NCBI RefSeq assembly: GCF_963678635.1
Contig: NC_087064.1
Coordinates: 51,230,684-51,294,683 of the forward strand
DNA: 64,000 bases
Direction of reading: 5' to 3'
Origin: Symsagittifera roscoffensis
Taxonomy: Eukaryota > Xenacoelomorpha > Acoela > Convolutidae
Positions 41,501-50,949 of this stretch are shown one piece after another (position 1 is the stretch's first letter; each line of letters begins with the position of its first letter). The position numbers and the translations under genes are program-made. Under the pieces are notes generated by a model. That model was not told the origin of the DNA, did not search any database, and saw only the letters and a program-made list of their open reading frames with translations.

Positions 41501-42593
41501 ATTTTTATCAATTTTGTTGAGCTCAGAAAATCAATTGTGCATTTTGTGAATTGTAAGCGGAATCCGCATTAAGGATGCTCCTCTTGTTCTTCTTTTGTTC
41601 TTTCATTTCTTTGATCATTCCGACAACATTTTTACATGTTTAAAGTCTTGTCTCTAGAATCCAGGAACATAGAAACACAAAATTGTGCGCCTATCCAGTG
41701 TACAATATGGCCTCGTAATGGTCGACCCAAAGAAAGTCAAAAAATGTTTCTAGTTCCTATTAATTTTTGAGTCCGCCGAACTCTCGGTCATTGCAAATAT
41801 AAGATTTATACAAGAAATACTCAAGAATGGTACGTGAGCGACAATTAAGTAGGAATTGTAAGATTAAGTGGGAATTGTATGATGATCATTTTTTTTCAAA
41901 AAATGAAAACCTCGGTTTTTTTTATCACCAGACTGTTTTATCAGCATCAAACAGCCGCAAAAATTAGTTTATATCTTTTTTCAACCATTTTTTGAAATTG
42001 TATGAAAATTGTATGACAAGCATTTTTCCACACACTTGATGTATGGAATTGTATGATAAGCATTTTTGGTGTACGGAGGTCAACTCGGGGGGTTGCGAAA
42101 GGTTAAAACAAAGCTGGGATACTTTAGAAATGGGTTATTGCAGATCTAATTTCAGATCTGAAATTTAGTTTTTCTTGGTAATTTCAGATCTGAAAAATTA
42201 AAAACTCTGACTCAAGTTTTGCTATTTTTGATACTTTACTATTTGATAGCTTCTGCAGGTACTCAGCAAAGTTAGCAACTCATTGTTTCTTTTTGAAACA
42301 CTTTGCTTGTCCAATCCTGCGAATTGTCAGGGGAGGAATGGTGAAAAAACTTACCTGCAGAATCCCGCGAATGAATCACAATTGAGGTTAAACGGACAGT
42401 CGCACTTCAACCCGCAATTCTGCCCCCATGACCCGGCAGGACACACTTCATTGCACGCATAGCCAGAATAGCCGGCATCGCAGTTACACGAGCCAGTGAC
42501 CTTGTCGCACTTGCCGTTTTGACAAGAGGGGCACGTCGATTGACAGTTGAGTCCAAATTTTCCTTCTGGACATTTGTGTTCACATTTTTCACC
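29017..42593 (-). CDS. MEGF10/Draper/CED-1-like engulfment receptor, last five exons
   Basis: Minus-strand exons 42355-42593, 40137-40303, 31903-32084, 31462-31686 and 29017-29511 join in phase. They encode about three EGF-like repeats rich in Cys and Gly, one membrane helix (IIIVAIAVICAVMVALILLF), a basic RRVIVHR stop-transfer segment and a cytoplasmic tail of about 260 residues. This layout is that of MEGF10/11, PEAR1, Draper and CED-1, which bind dying cells and signal through tail tyrosines. The tail has an ITAM-like YETI-x10-YASL, a YEEM, and NPF motifs (RNPFQ, YNPFT), but no NPxY. Upstream exons (signal peptide, EMI domain, most EGF repeats) would lie above 42593 and are not found; an assembly gap and retroelement DNA occupy that side. 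Family assignment is firm; orthology within it is not. Confidence 0.85.
29890..30440 (+). repeat. T-rich dispersed repeat
   Basis: Resembles the copies near 7400 and 12900 in composition and in phrases such as TTTTTTTCGGCTTTAAGGG and TTTTGGGTTCAATC. Ends uncertain. Confidence 0.3.
30560..31360 (+). repeat. T-rich dispersed repeat
   Basis: Ends TGTAGCAAGTGGTGCGATGC then TTTCTGTATAAT, a diverged form of the ending shared by the copies near 8490 and 14555. Confidence 0.35.
31462..31686 (-). CDS. MEGF10/Draper-like exon: cytoplasmic tail 1
   Basis: 75 codons in phase 0, acceptor CTGTTCTAG, donor GTAGGT. Reads VIFHRDPVTGVPQAYCTIGP and later MLVALPPEMNFRGYSTVPH. Several tyrosines but no clear motif. 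Confidence 0.8.
31903..32084 (-). CDS. MEGF10/Draper-like exon: transmembrane segment
   Basis: Begins CAAASDEHSHMN, then the 20-plus-residue hydrophobic helix, RRVIVHRQDTKH and LMLNPEE. The donor GTCAGA after GAG is chosen because it leaves phase 0 for the next exon; its weakness is noted. Confidence 0.8.
32181..32506 (+). mobile_element. hAT-type MITE with internal 40-bp tandem duplication
   Basis: Starts CAGGGGCGGATTTAGAGG and ends CCTAAATCCGCAGCTG. Contains CCCCCTGACGTCCCAAAGAG and a GCGTCTTAGGCGCC variant of the family palindrome. GGTCAAAATTTTCCATAAAG... occurs at 32364 and again at 32404. No convincing 8-bp duplication at its edges. Confidence 0.65.
32809..33164 (-). repeat. 3' LTR of element I
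   Basis: On the minus strand it begins TGTCAAAAGGGATATCATTT and ends ATATTTTAACA. It is preceded by a short purine run (GCGGGGAA), a weak polypurine tract. Confidence 0.9.
33557..35501 (-). pseudogene. Element I long basic Pol C-terminal extension
   Basis: A 259-codon ORF (34722-35501) starts with SLNYSLFEALFGRSPNT, typical of the end of integrase, then becomes Lys/Ser/Asp-rich. Two further ORFs (34372-34770, 33557-33922) continue it after frameshifts and end PMTLDELRKWTEIRA. No known domain; a long tail after integrase occurs in some Gypsy elements. This block reaches nearly to the 3' LTR, so no env is present. Confidence 0.65.
35477..36226 (-). pseudogene. Element I integrase, zinc-binding and catalytic core
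   Basis: HHCC region: RLHEAPPVKFAIERLATLF then CIECVQAGK; the second His is replaced by Pro. The core begins MEIDFAGSVPL (first Asp), continues in a second frame with IKKDQWPGFIS (second Asp) and GQVERLIR (Glu). At least one frameshift near 35750-35680 splits it. Confidence 0.8.
36762..37490 (-). pseudogene. Element I reverse transcriptase, inactivated
   Basis: Recognisable Gypsy RT: KRGGSIKLALNSKLLEKQIF, then SSVNLKYA, then LYGLGDMPNEFQRIMDRL, HCYLGYVLVATVGSAEEH and WLGFKIDAKG. The motif A Asp is Asn and the YXDD box reads YLGY, so both catalytic sites are gone. A single in-frame TGA separates the palm from the thumb. No clear RNase H domain follows. Confidence 0.85.
37940..38656 (-). pseudogene. 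Element I gag end and protease
   Basis: 238-codon ORF. A first knuckle has lost a Cys (KCRNRGQQFKKGHLTSC), while a second, CNTCGRKGHFAKHC, is an intact CX2CX4HX4C. The protease site is IQIDSASPVLF, a permitted D-S-A variant, followed by the family-like EAVDEFTKKA region. It ends at a stop before reverse transcriptase. The gag N-terminus lies at 38660-39300 and is too decayed to read. Confidence 0.8.
39307..39316 (-). promoter_or_regulatory. Primer binding site of element I (tRNA-Ser type)
   Basis: Directly inside the 5' LTR, the minus strand reads TGGCGCAGTC, complementary to the CCA end of an animal serine tRNA (GACTGCGCCA). Gypsy elements such as 17.6 and 297 use this primer. Confidence 0.6.
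39317..39672 (-). repeat. 5' LTR of element I
   Basis: On the minus strand it begins TGTCAAAAAGGATATCATTT and ends TTTTTAATA (last CA lost to TA). It has the same length as its partner. Confidence 0.9.
40137..40303 (-). CDS. MEGF10/Draper-like exon: last EGF-like repeat
   Basis: Completes the Arg codon of the previous exon and reads CKRGFYGKYCDSTCACDSD, then DCDKHGRN. The donor GTAAGTG after GGCAGAAACT is chosen because it leaves one base that restores TGT (Cys) with the next exon; reading through instead gives a Lys-rich low-complexity run. Confidence 0.85.
40492..42090. mobile_element. Fold-back (long inverted repeat) element
   Basis: Starts CCCGGGTTGACCTCC and ends GGAGGTCAACTCGGGG. About 190 bp at each end are inverse complements: GAAAATGCTTATGACACAATT, GGCTACT and AAACAGTCTGGTGATAAAA on the left reappear inverted on the right. 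Extra copies of the GTATGATAAGCATTTTT motif lie in the middle (about 41190-41300). No ORF; lies in an intron of the receptor gene. Confidence 0.7.
42355..42593 (-). CDS. MEGF10/Draper-like exon: two EGF-like repeats
   Basis: 79 codons plus two bases, acceptor CAAACACAG, donor GTAAGT. Cysteine spacing (CPEGKFGLNCQSTCP, CNCDAGYSGYACNEVCP, CPAGSWGQNC) is that of the MEGF/laminin-like EGF repeats. Confidence 0.9.
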
Positions 42594-42737
42594 CTGTGTT
42601 TGAAAAAAATCTACTGATAATGTTTAATGATAAGAATAAAAAGTTGTTTCATACAGCTCGAAGCATTCAGTTGACTTGGCTTTTATTAATATCAAAATTC
42701 AACTAATGTCGGTTAAATTCAAAATATCAACACCTTG

Positions 42738-42980
42738 CTGTTCCACTTTTCGAAGAAAAAGACAGAATATTTGTGCTCAGGGTGTTTTTTTCCCCAACGA
42801 ATCTCGAATTTTTGACAGATTTTTGCTATATCAAACGAAAGTTTGAAAAAAAATTTTACTTGTGATCAATTTTTGCAAAGCTATTGGGTTCTGAAAACTG
42901 ACAACTTAGCTGATTTGGAACAACTCAGGTTCGAGATGCTTCGTGCTACTAACGCGTGAGCAGCTTTTCAATCCAGATTG
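42738..42980 (+). repeat. Family B repeat, diverged fragment
   Basis: AATATTTGTGCTCAGGGTG, ACTTGTGATCAATTTTTGCA and CTACTAACGCGTGAGCAGC match the family B core. Confidence 0.5.
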
Positions 42981-43099
42981 AAAACTGGTGACCGGGCTAT
43001 TAGCATGTGTGCGTGTTAGCATGCTCATGTAAAACAACGCAGTTGACTCGCTCGCTAGTTCAAAATTAACTTATTAAAATCTGTGTACTCAAATTGCGT

Positions 43100-43299
43100 N
43101 NNNNNNNNNNNNNNNNNNNNNNNNNNNNNNNNNNNNNNNNNNNNNNNNNNNNNNNNNNNNNNNNNNNNNNNNNNNNNNNNNNNNNNNNNNNNNNNNNNNN
43201 NNNNNNNNNNNNNNNNNNNNNNNNNNNNNNNNNNNNNNNNNNNNNNNNNNNNNNNNNNNNNNNNNNNNNNNNNNNNNNNNNNNNNNNNNNNNNNNNNNN
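43100..43299. other. Assembly gap, 200 N
   Basis: A round 200-base run of N, so the true length is unknown. It separates the receptor gene from the retroelement block. Confidence 1.
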
Positions 43300-43605
43300 G
43301 TTTCTTTCTGAATCAAACATTTTTGAAAACTTTTTGTGAATCTTTTCCAATTTGATTTTATTTCTATAGGTAAAACTGAAAACCATTTTTGAGCTGCGCC
43401 ATCAAGTGTGGTTTGATTTAACGCTGTACGTCTATGTATCCAATTTTGGTGAAGTGGCGTATTTATGGAATAGGTCCTATGACGACGTTAATTCAAACCA
43501 CACTTGATGGCGCAGCTCAAAAATGGTTTTCAGTTTTACCTATAGAAATAAAATCAGATTGGAAAAGATTCACAAAAAAAAATTTTCAAAAATGTTTGAT
43601 TCAAG
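43300..43605. repeat. Inverted duplication of gag sequence next to the gap
   Basis: The arm 43300-43423 is the inverse complement of 43486-43605 with few differences; the spacer is 62 bp. The left arm runs straight into the N run. Confidence 0.9.
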
Positions 43606-43990
43606 AACAAACAAACAACATCAATGAAATTCGTAGACTACCAAATAAAACGATCAAACAACTTGCAGTAAGTATCGAAACGCTAGTCCAAAAAGCATAT
43701 TCACAAAATACTCATGATTATAAAAACAAAAAAAGGACAGAAATTTTAATGATGACTCTAACACCTCGAAAAATTGCAATTAAAAAGAGAGCATCGCATA
43801 ATTTCTCAATTTGAGAACCAGAATTAGATTTTAGAAAACTAGTAGATAAACTAGAACAAGCAGAAATCACTATGAAACTAGAAGAAACAGAAAATCTCAA
43901 ACTACAGTACGTTAAAAAAATTCAAACAACAACAACACAAATAAATAATTTACATAAGTCAGACACAGATTTATCCGCAAAATCACCATA
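43434..43990 (+). pseudogene. Element II gag, capsid-like part
   Basis: Reads LDGAAQKWFSVLPIEIKSDW then FTKKNFQKCLIQEQ, the usual retrotransposon gag pattern of L-G-A-x-x-WF. A stop near 43812 breaks it; the frame goes on with ELDFRKLVDKLEQAEITMKL. Confidence 0.7.
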
Positions 43991-44057
43991 ATCCTAAATA
44001 TATATGAGAAAACCCAAATTTTAAAGGTAAATCATCATTTAAAAAATAGTGTAACTT

Positions 44058-45006
44058 TTGCAAGACAATCAAAATAAACCACAAAAATACAAAGAACCAA
44101 ATAAATCATTCTATCAATACATGAAAAAAGACCAAAATCTACCAAACAAAAACATTCATAGTAACAATAGTTCTGGAAAACCACTACCAAATAGCTCAAA
44201 ACAATCACGAAATCAATCACTTTATAATTCAAACTACAGAGGTAGATCACCAGTTAAAAAAAACGTTTCGCGAAATCCCTCACAAAATTGATATAGACGA
44301 TCACACAGTACAAATAACCATTACCAAAATGATTATTCCCGATCAAACTCAAACAGACAGAATTACTCGTTTGATACCAGTTCCCATTCACACCCTAGGA
44401 ATAAACACTATTGAATTGATAGATCAAGAAACTCATCATACCATAGACACAGAAATTATTCCAACAATAGGAACAGAAGTTACTCAAATAATCGAAATCA
44501 GCAATATAATAATCGATCACGAAATTACTCAAACAGTAGATCAAATCACCAAAGATCAAATTATAACAATTATCAAAATAGATCTTGAGATAATTCACAA
44601 AATAGGAATTCAACCTATTACAATAGACAAAGAAACTACTCTCAATCACCTCATAGAAATAACACACGTTATCCAGATTCTCTAAACAAATATAGAAGTA
44701 ATACACCAAAACATCAGAGACAAACTAATCAAGCACAAACAACCGATGAAACAAATTCAGACCCCCCCTGGTTTTGATAACATAGAGACTACTGAGTTAC
44801 AATTAAATCACATAAACTGTGAAGCCACAGACAGTGACAGTGATATAGAAAACACACTTTTAGTCAACATGATAGAAGTTGAAAATGATTATGAACCCGT
44901 TACATACGAACAACCTTTTCATTCACAAAGTTACGAAAATCAATCGGAATTACTCTTAGATTATCATACAAGACCTAAAAGTAAAAACATACCAATAGAA
45001 AAATAG
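44058..45006 (+). pseudogene. Element II gag C-terminus, Asn/Arg/Ser/Tyr-rich
   Basis: Between about 44300 and 44700 one frame is a run of repeats such as RNYSNNRNRSYSNNRNQQ and RSRNYSNSRSNHQRS, basic and low in complexity. No CCHC zinc knuckle is seen, so this stretch may have done the nucleic-acid binding. An acidic part follows (EATDSDSDIENTLLVNM). Confidence 0.6.
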
Positions 45007-45053
45007 TAAATGAAGTAACAACATCACGACAACCTGAAAAAAAAACAAACACC

Positions 45054-45560
45054 ATGTTCTGGTACAAATCACATTTACCAAAATATACCAAAAAACCACC
45101 AAATGAAAAAATTTGGACAATTCCCTTTCTCGTAGAAAATCCAAAAAGTAAGGATTTTCAACCACCAGACCTTGAAATGGATTTTTTAATTGACTCTGGA
45201 GCAGAATCAAATATCATAAAAATTCCAACTTGGGATGAAATCAAAATCCTACACCCAAGCCTAACACCCATAAAAACAAAAAGTAGACTAGCAACAGCAC
45301 AAGGCTCAACCCTAACAAATTATGGAAAAATTCAATTTTTCCTTGTTCCCACTAAAACAATGGAACAAAAAAAAATTCTCAATAAACCAATTAAACGAAT
45401 ATTCTATATCACAGATATAAAACACAATTTTATTAACATTTCATTCATCACAAAGTATATACCTTTAATTAATATATTACATAGTAAAATTAAAATAAAA
45501 GATAAATATACAAAAATGCAGAACACCGCTTTAACATTCTTTCAAAGTTTGAACAATTAA
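45054..45560 (+). pseudogene. Element II aspartic protease
   Basis: 168-codon open frame. The active-site motif is FLIDSGAESNIIKIP, followed by LATAQGSTLTNYGKIQF and FYITDIKHNFI, as in retropepsins of Gypsy elements. Cellular cofactor or host use is not suggested; it ends just before a truncated RT. Confidence 0.8.
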
Positions 45561-45693
45561 CCACCATTCTTTTCAAAATTTTATCCCATCTATAATAAAG
45601 AAAGAAAACATCTCAAACCACTATCAGGTTATATTTATGAATTTCCGATAAAAACAAGTTCACCAGTACGGCAAAAATTAAAATTGACAACAT

Positions 45694-46712
45694 ATGTCAG
45701 ACTTTGAATTTAGACCAATTCACAAATTTGTTAGATTAACCATTTCATCCATAAAATACATGAAAAACTCAAACTCCGATATTATTTCTCTACAAAAGTA
45801 TAACAATTCACCATACAAAATCACCTTACCCTTAGGACTCTTAGGATATTGCGAAACTAATGCAACAACTTCTCCCACAAAAGAAGTAGCATACAGAGTG
45901 AATAATATTTTACAATACTAGATATATGTCAGTCATCTAGAAAAAAATTATCAAATTTTACAGAACGAAAACATGAAAGCAGCCCCAGATAAATCACATT
46001 TTTTCTTGACACGCGAAAAATTTTTTGGACACATCATAGAAAAAGACACTATAACCCCACTGAAATCACGAATTGATGCAATTCAAAAACTTCAACCACC
46101 AACAAATAAGAAGAAAATACATGAAATTTTTGGAATGTTAAAATTCTTAAGTAAATACGTATATAAAATGCAATTGTACTTAAGACCATTTTACAACACT
46201 CTTCGACAACAAAATAACTTTGAATGGACAACAGAACATCAAAAACGATTTGAAGAAATCAAAAAACTTCTCACTGAACAGACTTCAAATACAATCCCAG
46301 ATCCAAATCAACCATTTTTTACAATGCGCGATGCTTCATTTTTTGACATCGGAGCAGCATTATTACAATCCAGCAGTTCCAACAGTGGAACAAATAAGAT
46401 GAAACTTATATCACAAACTCTCGCCTAATTACACAAGCTGAATTACGACTCTCTACCCTTATGAGAGAGTGCACAGCTAACATACATACCTCAACAGAAT
46501 ATAATTTTTTGATATTTCGATCCAAAAATCCAACAATTTTGTTTATAGACCATAAACCTATCATAATATTTTTTACACAAAAATCAAATCCAAACTATAG
46601 AGTTTATAGATTTCAACTAATCCTAATGAAATTTCCAAACTTACACATAGTATTGACAGCAGCAAAAAACCTTGCACTACCTGATACCCTTAGTAGAAAT
46701 ACACCACCTTAA
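45694..46712 (+). pseudogene. Element II reverse transcriptase remnant and RNase H
   Basis: A short N-terminal part (LPLGLLGYCETNATTSP) stops and is followed by the RT thumb: AAPDKSHFFLTREKFFGHII, TPLKSRIDAIQKLQPP and FLSKYVYKMQLYLRPFY. RNase H follows with TMRDASFFDIGAALLQS, VYRFQLILMKFPNLHI and LALPDTLSR. The palm with YXDD is absent, so an internal deletion removed it. Several frameshifts. Confidence 0.8.
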
Positions 46713-47227
46713 CTAAGACGCTTCATTCGATACAACACTATCTACATTACCCGAAACACTTTTTCTTCCCTCAACACCCTCTTTAAGCCAAATATCACCA
46801 TCAACTTTTCCCCTAAACTTCCCTACCAACCTTGATTCACGATATCAAGAACAATCATCTCAAAATATACCACTACGATTGGATTGGAATACATTCGTAG
46901 CACCCCCACAATTATTTGGTAAACATCAAGAAAGAAATAGACTACACAACTGGGCATTAAACAGATTACAATATCGACACGATATTCAAAAAGATATACA
47001 AGAACATAACATCCAAATACTACAACAAAACAGTCTCACACTAAAAATCGAAATTACAGTTAGACTAAATAACATTGTCCATTTCCATTAGACCCACCAA
47101 ATTTCACAGTTCGTTCTTTACCTCCCCCATTTCTAACAACAGAAATAAAATATAAATACGATAGATATACATAAAAGACAATCGGATACATAACCTTTTA
47201 TAATCCATATTCAGGATTGTCATCAAC
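46713..47227 (+). other. Element II segment between RNase H and env-like ORF
   Basis: This is where integrase is expected. No HHCC or DDE motif is visible; one 70-codon frame (46879-47091) has no recognised domain. Confidence 0.5.
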
Positions 47228-48900
47228 ATGCATATTTTAAAGATATTCACATTTCACTACCTCCTTTTTCTCATTTTTTCCGAACCAAATCAAAATCCTT
47301 CTCCTGGCACAGGACCCCAAGATTTATTAATAACACACTACGGTTGTGAACAAAAAATACTACCCAAAAATGCTATCAATCAAGTCACACAATGTGAATC
47401 CAAACCACAAGCTATAGAAACAACAAACATAATAGCTACATTATACTCAAAAGCACGAGCGACAACACTAACAGCATACAAATAAGCAACATTTTCCGAA
47501 AAGAAAGTACATTGTTCACAAGTTTCAAACGGAAATAAAAATAGATTGGATCACGAATCTTTCTATCAAAGTAATATGGAAAGATTACTACATCTCATCA
47601 CTCAAGACCGTAAAAACGAATTAAAGCGACTCAACTTAACATCAAACGAAGGAACAAACAGAAAACTTGTAAATCAAGCAGAACTTGAAAAACACCAAGG
47701 CCACATAAGACTAGATACGAAATTCCCTTTCCTTGGAGTACACGGAAGATCAATATATGATCTTCATGATAAACATTGGATACCCCACATAGGAACAAAT
47801 AATCCCTGAAAATGCAAAGCAGACACGAAAAATAAAGGATATCAAGAAATAATGTTTTTTGATTGGAAAATACAACTAGAAAAAGTACAACTTACAGGCG
47901 ACTTAAAAGACGACACAATTCTTTTCCAAGGTATTAGACTCCCTTGGAAAAATTACCAAGGATATTGCAATCCTACAACACGAACACAAACAACCATTGT
48001 ATGGTTTCCAAAAGAAACCTGCACAGTTTCTCAAGTAGCGAAAGTACACGCTAGAATGATCTAATTTAACCCTAAATATTTTATTGAATCATTTCCATAT
48101 AAAGAAATAAATCCCAATCAACTTAGATCTATGAACCATAAATGTAGAAACATCCACAATATAGAAAATAAATTACACGATTTCAAATATACCCGGAAAC
48201 GGAACTTGCATGTAAATACAACAAGCCAATTTATAAAACACAGTATTCAGAAATTCTTGCCGAATACGAAAATGGTTTTGACATGAATACAGGACATTTA
48301 ATCGTAAGCCCGATGGCCACATCTCACTCAATTACCGACGAAAATCCCTACGTTTCGGTAAAATTTCAAAAAAGCACAGGACGAATCGGTGGAAAATTAA
48401 AACCACAAGACACAGAAAGCACACGATTACAAGAACTATCACTTATGAATGGCACATATTTTGGGGCAATTCATTAGGATATAGATTTAGATATGAAACA
48501 AGACTAAATAGGAAGCAGAATTTTTCAAGAAATATCCCTTTCAGACCTAGAAACACTACACCAATTATGTGAACTTGAAAGAACACATATTCTACAGTCA
48601 CTAGCACTAGCAGTTCTAAAAATACCATATGCAGGATATTTATTATCCGGAAATAGATCAAATTTCATTGATTATGAAGGAAACATTTTAAAGTATTGAC
48701 TTGTACCAAAAAAATATCACCTTTATACGTTTTTGAAGATAAACGATGTTACAAAGGAATCCGAAAATTCTACTAAAATAGAGTATATTTTGTTGATACA
48801 CTCTCAAGACGAACATATTTTTGGGACACAGCAGTACCATATGGATCAGAAAATAGTCACAATGTTGTACAATTAAATCCCGATGAAGATAAAAACTATC
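47228..48900 (+). pseudogene. Element II env-like ORF, broken
   Basis: Position 3' of pol and a hydrophobic signal-peptide-like start (ILKIFTFHYLLFLIFSEP) suggest an envelope-like glycoprotein. Downstream frames contain scattered Cys and N-linked sites and the phrases LLITHYGCEQ, RLDHESFYQSNMERLLHL and GVHGRSIYDLHD. Multiple stops and frame changes (47485, 47809, 48064, 48477). The envelope family was not identified, and a clear fusion peptide or membrane anchor was not seen. Alternative: an unrelated third ORF. Confidence 0.45.
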
Positions 48901-48922
48901 TTAATTGCCTGAGGATAACAGA

Positions 48923-50304
48923 GCGCTATCCTGGTTGAAGACGTACTCGATAAACCAGAGTTATATGGGTCGTTGTATAGCCAGGTTGGATGGCTACCAT
49001 GTGATAGTCGAGCGTGACAAGCACCAAAATGCTGACAGCCTCAATGGGTAAACTCATTTGTATGATAGATTGGAGCAGAAGCAAGCCAATGAGGCAGAAA
49101 TTGCGGAAGGATTTTCGTTTTTGGAAAAAAAGACTTTCCATTGACGAGATTTGGGACACGCTGTCTACCAGTGGAGAAAGCAGCAGAAATTAATATCTTA
49201 CCCAAAAGTGGCCTTGGATCTGTTGCTAGGTTCGAACCTGAACCAACAAGAACTCTCGCGTATGAACATAAACAGCCTCTCATTGCTGAATAAAGAAGTG
49301 ATTCGGATGCTGGGTGGATTGTTAGAAAGAGAAGTGTCTAGAGATGACCCTGAATGGGCAGCAGCTAGGGCATTGCTGACAGTCAGTGAGAAGGTACAAA
49401 CAAAACCATCACGACGCCAGCACAAAAAAAATGAAAGGGATTGTATGACAGGGGTTTAGCAACTAGTATCCTCGTATCCTCAAGTATCCTCAACCAGTAT
49501 CCTCAAAGCATTTTGATGAAAACATCATACAAAGGAAAAGAACAGGAGACCGGGACTCAGAAGAAGACTGTCACTTTTGAAGAGCCCGATCAAGAATTGA
49601 TAGAAGTCGAATCGAAAAACCTGGAACAAGAGAATTTGTCCGGGAGGTCGAATGTTGAAGAAAGTGGATACGTAAATGGACAAGACCAGGCGGACAAAGT
49701 TTTTTCCGGGGAGTTTAGATGGATGAGTTGAAGTTGTACATCATAATCTGCCGTTGAATCTTGTTTCACGGCAGACTCATCGGTCGACAACACCTCGAGG
49801 AAATCGGAGATTGACACACACTCTGACAAGAACTCTAGCACTGGATCAGATTGGTCAGATTTGACAATCCACACATTGCTGGCGGAGACTCGAGCAAGAG
49901 ACTTGGACAGGGAAGTATTTCAAGACCCTGATTGTGATCATCACCTGTTCCCTAGTGAGAAAGTCTTTGATAACGCGGCAGTTGACCTGGAGATGATAGC
50001 GGTATCAAAATGTTTGATGAGCCTTTTATCACAGAAGGAAGCCGTCAGGAGGGATATTCAACCGTTCAGACAAGAGAAAAATCCATTGGCAAAGATTTGG
50101 TGTGTTAAGACGGAAGATGACGCGCATGAGCCGGGTGAGCTAAACAGTTACTTGAGGGTCATGAAAACGAGATACAGACTCTCGGATTTAGTAGGACCGC
50201 AGAGAAATAAACGCATGACAAGTAACTTGAAAAGGTGGATCGAAAATGGGGCACCAGACAACCGGACAAAGGAGATCTGGAAGAGGATATTTACCGAATC
50301 TTGA
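48923..50304 (+). pseudogene. Element III unit 1: RNase H end and linker
   Basis: Reads ALSWLKTYSINQSYMGRCIA then ERDKHQNADSL, the usual N-x-x-AD-x-L end of Gypsy RNase H. The linker follows in several frames (LLEREVSRDDPEWAAARALL; IHTLLAETRARDLDREVFQD; AHEPGELNSYLRVMKTRY). A (A)GTATCCTCA minisatellite of four units lies near 49465-49505. Confidence 0.75.
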
Positions 50305-50315
50305 GACAATACTAA

Positions 50316-50937
50316 ATGCAGAAAAAGGGAAGATTATATCTGAACAAGGATGGGATTGTTGCTTGCAAAAGAAGAGAAGAGAACAAGGTCCTGTACAAAT
50401 ACAACGCTATACGTTGCCGCAATTCTATCAAAAAGATCTTTCATTCAGGTCACATGATCAGATGGGCCTTCAAGGAATCGATAAAATATACCAGAGGATC
50501 TTGAAACGCTTCGAATGGCCTGTAGCGAAAAAGGCATGCGAGAAGTGGGTGACAGCATGTCTGTCATGCCAACAGTTGAAAGATCCTAGAAAATTACGAT
50601 TCCCATTGCAGTCAATCGGGTCGTCCGAGTTCAATGAGGTGGTGCAGATCGATCACCAGAAGATATATATGACAGTGGCTACAATCAGGCTCTAGTGATG
50701 ATCGATCACTTCACAAACTATGCAGAGGCAGTACCCTTAATAACTGCCTTAGCCGAAAAGACATGCGATCATTTGATCAATAGTTGGAAAGCAAGACAGG
50801 GATGTCCAATGACATTCCAATCGGATAATGGAACAGCTTTTGTAGGAGAACTTACTAAAGAGTTCATGAGACGTTCTCAAGTAGCTCAGGCTCATTCCAC
50901 GACGTATGATCCCCAAACGAACGGCTTAGTGTAAAAG
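50316..50937 (+). pseudogene. Element III unit 1: integrase zinc-binding and core
   Basis: Zinc-binding part: FRSHDQMGLQGIDKIYQRIL then CLSCQQLKDPRK; the second His is Leu. Core: VVQIDHQKI (first Asp), MIDHFTNYAEAVPL, FQSDNGTAFVGEL (second Asp), then TTYDPQTNGLV and a stop where the catalytic Glu is expected, followed by KNRTLVSM in frame. Confidence 0.85.
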
Positions 50938-50949
50938 AATCGGACTCTG

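Larger units (their letters stand above)
43300..48922 (+). mobile_element. Ty3/Gypsy-like element, decayed, A-rich, with env-like ORF (element II)
   Basis: Order gag, protease, partial reverse transcriptase/RNase H, then an env-like ORF, all on the plus strand. The coding strand is strongly A-rich and G-poor, unlike the neighbours. No LTR was recognised at either edge: the left edge is the gap and the right edge meets element III. The RT fingers/palm and the whole integrase are missing. Confidence 0.75.

Noticed and set aside
43083-43386. ORFs across the N gap
   Set aside because: Unknown bases, not coding evidence.
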